The position numbers and the translations under genes are program-made. Below, piece by piece: positions 59,508-64,000 of a stretch of DNA of 64,000 bases. Within the stretch, counting starts at the first letter, position 1. The number at the start of each line of letters is the position of its first letter. This DNA is from an archaeon. Lineage in GTDB: Archaea > Thermoproteota > Nitrososphaeria > Nitrososphaerales > UBA183. Location: positions 434,001 to 498,000 of the forward strand of contig JAKASI010000001.1 in the NCBI GenBank assembly GCA_021828185.1. Direction: 5' to 3'. The notes below the pieces were generated by a model. It was not told where the DNA came from and made no database searches. It saw nothing but the letters and a program-made list of their open reading frames with translations.

Positions 59508-60140
59508 TTGCCTCTCAGGCTGGACGAGACAGACACTTCGATACTGAAGGCCCTGATGAAGGACGGCAGGCTCTCCTTCAGACAGATAGCAGTTCAGGTC
59601 GGGGTCACGACTCCGACTGTGGAGAGCAGGGTGAAGAAGATGACAGAGTCCGGGGTCATCAAGAAGATTGCACCCGTCCTCGACATCGACAAGGTGGAGA
59701 AAGGGGTGGCAGCTCTCCTTATGATGAAGGTCGAGCTTGCCAGAGTCAACTCTGTCGTTGAGAAACTGGCGCCCCTCGACGAGGTTAGGAGCGTGTTTCT
59801 CTCCACAGGCGCGGCCAATCTTATAGTGAGGGTGGCCACAAGCAGTAACGAGGCCTTCCAGGACTTCCTGAATGCGAAAGTGGCTTCGCTGGGTGTCGAC
59901 ATCGTCTCCAGCGAGGTGATCACAAGGACTGTGAAAGACGAGCAAGGGGTGGCCTTGTACGGGGATATGGCCGTTGCCCTTGTCTGCGACTACTGTGGCG
60001 GGGAGATAAGCGGAAAGCCCTTCACTCTCAACGTGGGCGACGGCAAGCGGTTCTTCTGCTGCAAGACCTGCCTGTCAGACTACAAGGGGAAGTACGGGAC
60101 CAGGAAGGACGATCCCTCCGGAACAAACTGGAACAGCTGA
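59508..60140 (+). CDS. Lrp/AsnC regulator with C-terminal TRASH metal-sensing domain
   Basis: 210 residues. HTH (about 8-60, FRQIAVQVGVTTPTVESRVKK), an AsnC-type ligand domain (about 65-145), then a TRASH zinc-finger-like domain with C160, C163, C184/C185 and C188. Known HTH-TRASH proteins of Sulfolobales control copper export, so a metal-responsive role is likely. TTG 59508 is about 26-33 bp after GTTAAAGG (59475-59482). It could govern nearby stress genes. Confidence 0.87.
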   Translation: MPLRLDETDTSILKALMKDGRLSFRQIAVQVGVTTPTVESRVKKMTESGVIKKIAPVLDIDKVEKGVAALLMMKVELARVNSVVEKLAPLDEVRSVFLSTGAANLIVRVATSSNEAFQDFLNAKVASLGVDIVSSEVITRTVKDEQGVALYGDMAVALVCDYCGGEISGKPFTLNVGDGKRFFCCKTCLSDYKGKYGTRKDDPSGTNWNS

Positions 60141-60164
60141 CGATACAATCGATTCCGGATGGTG

Positions 60165-60230
60165 TTTTCTTGCCATCTCGAAAGCCGACGCCAGCCAATG
60201 GTTCATCCTGTAAACAGGCAGCGTAATCTA
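60165..60230 (+). promoter_or_regulatory. Bipartite promoter element, copy 1 (htpX)
   Basis: Distal TTTTC...GAAAG repeat (60165-60184), 22 bp, then CCTGTAAACAGG (60207-60218), then GTAATCTA (60223-60230). About 38 bp before the HtpX ATG. Same order and spacing at 61920-61985 (minus) and 63035-63100. Confidence 0.65.
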
Positions 60231-60267
60231 TCGTTCGTTTCCAGCGTGTACTGGAAACAGGAATCTG

Positions 60268-61176
60268 ATGGCTACCGGGACATATCTCAAGATAACACTA
60301 CTGTTCGCGGTCCTGACCGGCCTGTTGCTGGCCGTGGGCTACCTGGTCGGCCTGTATTTTTCTGGGGACCCAGTGCCTGTGATGGGTCTAGCTCTGGGGC
60401 TGGCGGCAGTGTTCAATTTCGTGTCATACTACTATAGTGATACCTTCGTGCTTAGGATGAGCAAGGCGAAGGTGATCCAAGAGAGCGACAACCCCATGCT
60501 CTTCCGAATCGTGAGGAACGTGGCTGAGAAGGCGCAGATCCCCATGCCCAAGGTGGGCATAGTGGACTCGTCCCAGCCCAACGCATTCGCCACCGGCAGG
60601 GGCCCCAACAGGGCGGTCGTCTGCGCCACTTCAGGGATACTCCAGACGCTGACTCCTGACGAGTTGGAAGCGGTCATAGGGCACGAGATAGGCCACGTCG
60701 TCCACAGAGACGTTTTGATGTCGAGCGTCGCCGCCACCATGGCAGGGGCGATTTCGTACATAGGGACCATTGCCATGTGGTCCCTTTGGCTGGGCGGCGG
60801 GAGCGGCAGGAACCGCGGAGGAGGCTCGCCCATACCCCTTCTAGTGGCGGCCATCCTGGTTCCACTGGGCGCTACCTTCATTCAGCTCGGAATCAGCCGC
60901 AGCGATGAATACAACGCGGACGAGTATGGCGCCAAGCTCACGAGGAACCCCGGAGGCCTGATCAGGGCGCTCGAAAAGATAAGCACCAAAGCCCAGACGA
61001 GACCAATCGCCTCAAGGCCCGGTGCCTCGCCATCCCCTGCGACGGCCTCTCTTTGGATCGTGAATCCGTTCCGGGGCAGCTCCATGGTCGAGCTTTTCTC
61101 GACCCACCCCTCCATGCCGCACAGGATTTGGCGGCTGAAAAGGGTAGCTCGGGAACTGAACATGTACGTGCCGTAA
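60268..61176 (+). CDS. htpX: HtpX-family membrane metalloprotease (M48)
   Basis: 302 residues. Two N-terminal helices, zinc site H139-E140-x2-H143 (GHEIGHVVHRD) and the third ligand in SRSDEYNADEYG, with two helices between. Degrades damaged membrane proteins under stress. Controlled, in all likelihood, by the bipartite element immediately upstream. Confidence 0.94.
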   Translation: MATGTYLKITLLFAVLTGLLLAVGYLVGLYFSGDPVPVMGLALGLAAVFNFVSYYYSDTFVLRMSKAKVIQESDNPMLFRIVRNVAEKAQIPMPKVGIVDSSQPNAFATGRGPNRAVVCATSGILQTLTPDELEAVIGHEIGHVVHRDVLMSSVAATMAGAISYIGTIAMWSLWLGGGSGRNRGGGSPIPLLVAAILVPLGATFIQLGISRSDEYNADEYGAKLTRNPGGLIRALEKISTKAQTRPIASRPGASPSPATASLWIVNPFRGSSMVELFSTHPSMPHRIWRLKRVARELNMYVP

Positions 61177-61335
61177 GCTGACAACACGGAAACCAGAAGG
61201 GCTTCTTACCCTCTTCGCTATTCAATCGGGGCACGGGTGCTCCAATCTTTCGCCTTTTGCTGGGTCGTCTTCGGGGAGGAGGTGGCATCGCGCCTCGTTT
61301 TCTCAGCTGAATTGCCGGACTGGATCATGTTCCGG

Positions 61336-61857
61336 TCATCGAGCATGGCCGAGCTCCAATTTCCTCGAAAGTCGCCCCAGCGCGGTGTAGTTGGTGAGAG
61401 GGCCGCCTGCAAGCAGGCCGTTGCCTATTACTGTGATGTTGCCGTCGTCCGCCTTTACCCAGGTATTCCTGAGAGCCACTTTGACGACCTGTCCCTTCAC
61501 TCCGCTGAACTGTATGGTATCGTTGAGGCGCAGGACGTTGTCATTCAGAAGAAACAGTCCTGAAACCACGTTGGATAAAGTGGTTTGAAGGGCGAGCGTT
61601 ACGCCGATTCCTAAGATGCCCGAGATTGTAAGTGTGGTGAACTCTTCCATGATGCCCGTTACATGGGCGATGCTCACCACCGCTATTGTTACCCAAATCG
61701 CAGTGATCCCCTCTCGCACAGCGCGCAGAGTTGCGCTTGAAACACCGTTTCTTTTCCCCGCAGCCCTGATTACCCGCGTGAGCGCTTCGCCCGCTAGGAA
61801 CGCCGCGACGGTTATGGCTACAGATTCCAGGAGCAGACCAAAAGCTGAGTCAACCAT
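61336..61857 (-). CDS. MscS-family mechanosensitive channel
   Basis: 173 residues: three helices, with the pore helix and beta domain in GILGIGVTLALQTTLSNVV and VVKVALRNTWVKADDGNIT. Short form ending soon after the beta domain. Opens under membrane tension. The bipartite promoter copy 2 lies 63-128 bp upstream. Confidence 0.88.
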   Translation of the reverse strand: MVDSAFGLLLESVAITVAAFLAGEALTRVIRAAGKRNGVSSATLRAVREGITAIWVTIAVVSIAHVTGIMEEFTTLTISGILGIGVTLALQTTLSNVVSGLFLLNDNVLRLNDTIQFSGVKGQVVKVALRNTWVKADDGNITVIGNGLLAGGPLTNYTALGRLSRKLELGHAR

Positions 61858-61919
61858 CTTTCATCACCAAGCCTGCAGCGTGAGCAATCCTCCCAGCGGG
61901 AGAAGCGGGAGAGGGTGCA

Positions 61920-61985
61920 TAGATTACCGTGCCTGTTTACAGGACGAATCGACTGACGACGCAGACTTTCAGAATGAGAGAAATC
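61920..61985 (-). promoter_or_regulatory. Bipartite promoter element, copy 2 (mscS)
   Basis: On the minus strand: TTTC...GAAAG (61966-61983), 22 bp, CCTGTAAACAGG (61932-61943 on plus as CCTGTTTACAGG), then GTAATCTA (61920-61927). Identical order and spacing to copy 1. Confidence 0.65.
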
Positions 61986-62110
61986 TGGCCAGGTCGTTTG
62001 ACAGATTTGAAGCCCAATCCGCGGCGAAGCCCCGCCGACGACGTGATCGGAGAGTTCGAGCCTGGTCCAGATGCGAGTGCGGAACTCTGAAATACGCTCC
62101 AGAGGAGAGC

Positions 62111-62287
62111 TTGACTGTGCCGAAGAAGATTCAGATTGAGAACAAGTCAGAAGTGAAAATCGGTGGGCTGCATCTGCGCAATGCGACCGGGAATGCAATC
62201 CGCGTGACCTACGACGGGAAGAAAGCCGTCCTGGACGTTGTGCAATGCTGCATTGGGGAAACCGCGCAGATGCCCCACGAATCCTAG
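62111..62287 (+). CDS. Small protein with adjacent Cys pair, unknown
   Basis: 58 residues from TTG 62111, behind an AGAGGAGAGC stretch, to TAG 62285-62287. Beta-rich with IQIENKSEVKIGGLHL and a CC pair near residue 46 (VVQCCIGET). Codon use is natural. A small metal- or thiol-binding role is conceivable in this zone. The longer upstream frame is a shadow of mscS. Confidence 0.55.
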   Translation: MTVPKKIQIENKSEVKIGGLHLRNATGNAIRVTYDGKKAVLDVVQCCIGETAQMPHES

Positions 62288-62450
62288 CCTATGCCTTCGG
62301 GGAAGGCATCCTCGCCTGGCAATAGGCAGCGCGACTCGAACGATTTGGTTCTCAAGATAGTGCAGGGTGTCGTCTTACAGGCCACCCAGTGAGAACGCGG
62401 CTTCTGCCGAGTTACCCAATATTCGGCTTGCTAAACGCAGGCTCTGATTC

Positions 62451-62996
62451 TCATGCCAAGCGTGCGTTGACCTTTATCACGTGTGTCATGCTGTATATCG
62501 CAGGGCACCGTTCCTCTGCTTTCTTCAGGAGTCCCTCAAGCCTATCCATATCGGCGTTTCTGCCGCTGGCTTTGACTAAGATGTCTAGTCCCTCAGTTAT
62601 CGGCTCGTCAGCCACGTCGAACGTCTTGGCGAAGTTGATGTAGCATTGGGCGTTCACTTTCAAGCTCGTCAACTCGACTCCATCTATCGCGGCCACCGTG
62701 GCGAATGTGCTGACGAAGCATGAGGTCATTCCTGCTATGCAGTAAGCCATAGGCCCGAGCCTGTTTCCATTGCCGCCGAGGTACGACGGAGAATCTATCT
62801 CTATCATTTGGTTCCCCTTTTCGTACTGCATTTCGGCCCTGAACTGGTAACCCTTCTCCTGGTCAAGGTTCCATTCTCCTTGCAAGGCCACCTTCTTCCG
62901 CAAGGCAGACCGGTCCCTCTTCCCTTCTTTGGCCGTCAGCGCTATCTTGTCCAGATCCACAGAATTGACAACTTTCGGCATATCAAAACATCTCAC
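62451..62996 (-). CDS. OsmC-family peroxiredoxin
   Basis: 181 residues with the two redox cysteines C93 (GMTSCFVSTFAT) and C164 (ERCPAIYSMTHVI). OsmC/Ohr proteins reduce organic hydroperoxides or act as thiol proteins. Start at ATG 62996 or the in-frame ATG 62981; both leave the fold intact. Divergent from the TRASH/iscA pair. Confidence 0.9.
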   Translation of the reverse strand: MRCFDMPKVVNSVDLDKIALTAKEGKRDRSALRKKVALQGEWNLDQEKGYQFRAEMQYEKGNQMIEIDSPSYLGGNGNRLGPMAYCIAGMTSCFVSTFATVAAIDGVELTSLKVNAQCYINFAKTFDVADEPITEGLDILVKASGRNADMDRLEGLLKKAEERCPAIYSMTHVIKVNARLA

Positions 62997-63034
62997 CGTC
63001 TTGATTCTTAAGACTTGGCCAACTCGCTGGGCAG

Positions 63035-63100
63035 CTTTCTTGCCGTTTCGAAAGCCAGGGTCGGCAATTGGTTCATCCTGTAAACAGGCAGCGTAATCTA
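63035..63100 (+). promoter_or_regulatory. Bipartite promoter element, copy 3 (TRASH/iscA)
   Basis: CTTTC...GAAAG (63035-63054), 22 bp, CCTGTAAACAGG (63077-63088), GTAATCTA (63093-63100). Nearly 80% identical to copy 1 over the whole 66 bp by eye, and identical across the last 31 bp (GGTTCATCC...TAATCTA). Confidence 0.7.
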
Positions 63101-63131
63101 CCCAGCCTTCCCTATACGCGTTGGAGGGTGA

Positions 63132-63326
63132 AAAAACACGTTCGGCGTTGGGAAGAAGTTCTGTTACACGTGCGGGATGGAGGTCAACGGGAACCAGTAC
63201 CAGAGGTTCGGAAAGGACTTCTGTTCAGAGGAGCACGCGCAGCAGTACACTGAGCAAATGCAAAAGGCAAGACAGGAGCAGCTGGCTACGGCTCAGCAAC
63301 CAAAGAGCAAAGGCGGCTGCTGCTAG
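63132..63326 (+). CDS. TRASH-domain protein with disrupted or unusual start
   Basis: The frame ending at TAG 63324-63326 encodes FCYTCGMEVNGNQYQRF and KDFCSEEHAQQY, a TRASH metal-binding domain, then a Gln-rich tail ending KGGCC. No ATG, GTG or TTG precedes the domain: the frame meets TGA at 63129-63131. Removing one A from the A6 run (63131-63136) would join a GTG (63128) to the domain. Either a single-base indel, a frameshift, or a rare start. It lies 2 bp before the Fe-S carrier gene. Start coordinate given is the first sense codon. Confidence 0.6.
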   Translation, partial: KNTFGVGKKFCYTCGMEVNGNQYQRFGKDFCSEEHAQQYTEQMQKARQEQLATAQQPKSKGGCC

Positions 63327-63328
63327 GC

Positions 63329-63757
63329 ATGTCTTCGCGCTCGGCCCAGAGAGACAGCGGAGGCCCTGAGGCTCAGGGGAAGCTCACAAATGAAACGCTG
63401 AGCCTCAGCGCAACCGCTGCCACCTACGTGAAAGGCTACCTCCTTCAGATGGGAAGGACCGATTCCTCGATCAGGGTGGCTGCGGTCCGGACCCACTGCA
63501 TGGGCGGGAGAGGCTTTGGGTACAGCATCGTTGAGGACTCGGCAAAATCAGGCGACGTGGTGGTCGAGAACGGCGGGGTGAAGTTGCTGGTCGACAAGGA
63601 ATCGATGGTTCGCCTCAACGGGGCGCGGATTGACTACGAGAAATCACTCCAGGGAGGCGGACTCGTTGTGCTTAACCCCAACGCGGTGGGCAAGTGTCAC
63701 TGCGGGCGACACGACCTGTTCGACGTTCAGGCACTGACAGAATCGGGGGAGTGTTGA
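63329..63757 (+). CDS. A-type Fe-S carrier (IscA/HesB family)
   Basis: 142 residues. Core from about residue 24: the three conserved Cys positions are C57 (THCMGGRGFGYS), C123 and C125 (VGKCHCGRHDLF), and NPNAVGK is typical. The usual GGCSG loop reads HCMGGRG. A 20-residue polar extension precedes the fold. Builds or carries Fe-S clusters; coupled with the TRASH gene. Confidence 0.88.
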   Translation: MSSRSAQRDSGGPEAQGKLTNETLSLSATAATYVKGYLLQMGRTDSSIRVAAVRTHCMGGRGFGYSIVEDSAKSGDVVVENGGVKLLVDKESMVRLNGARIDYEKSLQGGGLVVLNPNAVGKCHCGRHDLFDVQALTESGEC

Positions 63758-63763
63758 AGCAGG

Positions 63764-64000
63764 TTGAATGGCCAGAGCCCTAACGGGGCATTCGTCCTGT
63801 CACTCGTGGCCGGTGTCCTCATGCTGGCGGGAGGCGGGCTCTTCTATCTATGGCCCGGAGGAGGGGGCTTAGGTTACGGGATGATGGGAGGATACCAGGG
63901 AATGATGGGCACATACGGAACCCCCTTCGGGTTCATGAACGGCCTTGTCCTCATCGGCCTTGTCTCGGGTGCAGCAGTAATCATCGCAGCGCTGCTGCTG
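63764..64000 (+). CDS. Membrane protein, cut by window end
   Basis: 79 codons from TTG 63764 (behind GCAGG) run open to the window edge. Two hydrophobic helices flank a Gly/Met-rich loop (GGGGLGYGMMGGYQGMMG), a composition often seen in metal-handling membrane proteins. No family recognised. Confidence 0.6.
   Translation, partial: MNGQSPNGAFVLSLVAGVLMLAGGGLFYLWPGGGGLGYGMMGGYQGMMGTYGTPFGFMNGLVLIGLVSGAAVIIAALLL

Noticed and set aside
1..64000. CRISPR arrays, rRNA genes, intact transposases
   Set aside because: No regularly spaced repeats, no conserved rRNA stretches and no DDE or HUH transposase motifs were seen.

Overview
The window reads as archaeal chromosomal DNA, GC-rich and densely coded. 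Evidence for an archaeon: an uninterrupted proteasome alpha - SBDS - exosome Rrp4/Rrp41/Rrp42 - L37Ae - prefoldin beta block, archaeal EF-2, three TFB-like proteins, CTP-type riboflavin kinases, F420-linked enzymes, a helicase-less XPF nuclease and many leaderless-looking promoters. Several TFB-like genes, stand-alone XPF and a tRNA-Lys with intron-like insertions point to the TACK group, perhaps a non-ammonia-oxidising Nitrososphaeria relative; this placement is inference. No CRISPR array, rRNA or intact insertion sequence was seen.

Layout. 1-2.6 kb: Tat export genes (tatA tail, tatC), an ECF S-component-like protein and a secreted protein. 2.6-7.4 kb (minus): a molybdenum-cofactor operon (moaB, moaE, moaD, moaA, mobB, moeA, mobA). 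7.4-18.2 kb: a polyferredoxin and a TorD chaperone (minus), then a Tat-exported molybdopterin oxidoreductase, a four-cluster ferredoxin, an NrfD subunit, a 13-14-helix membrane protein, a Rieske protein, a small membrane protein and a cytochrome b (plus). The Moco and Tat genes probably serve this respiratory locus. 18.3-19.8 kb: two TFB-like genes without a zinc ribbon, one with a C-terminal hydrophobic helix. 20.8-26.6 kb (minus): a DsrE2-TusA-MvhD-HdrA-HdrA-wHTH-HdrC/cytochrome operon resembling QmoABC joined to sulfur-carrier proteins. 26.7-28.3 kb: a third TFB-like gene and small proteins. 28.4-34.1 kb: EF-2, a repeat-bearing surface protein, an anchored protein and a flavin-reductase-like protein.

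34.1-41.2 kb: F420 enzymes (LLM oxidoreductase, NpdG), XPF nuclease and an ECF transporter with a RibU-like S component, divergent from a fused HTH-riboflavin kinase (RbkR-type), then a second riboflavin kinase and an Idi-like Nudix protein. 41.2-46.8 kb (minus): DHH phosphoesterase and the exosome/proteasome block. 46.9-51.3 kb: amidotransferase, JAMM protein, small conserved proteins, DoxX and endonuclease IV. 51.3 kb: tRNA-Lys with extra segments.

51.4-64 kb is an accessory metal and stress zone: NRAMP-like transporter, P1B ATPase with a NikR-like regulator, a broken cation-efflux gene, an MFS transporter, HMA, YHS and TRASH proteins, an Lrp-TRASH regulator, HtpX, MscS, OsmC and an A-type Fe-S carrier. 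Two unnamed structures stand out here: a family of three 46-residue-type microproteins beside four antisense tRNA-3'-end-like scars, and a bipartite promoter element in three copies in front of htpX, mscS and the TRASH/iscA genes. A recurring oddity in the whole window is genes whose conserved N terminus starts upstream of any ATG, GTG or TTG (mobA, moaE, LLM oxidoreductase, TRASH protein).
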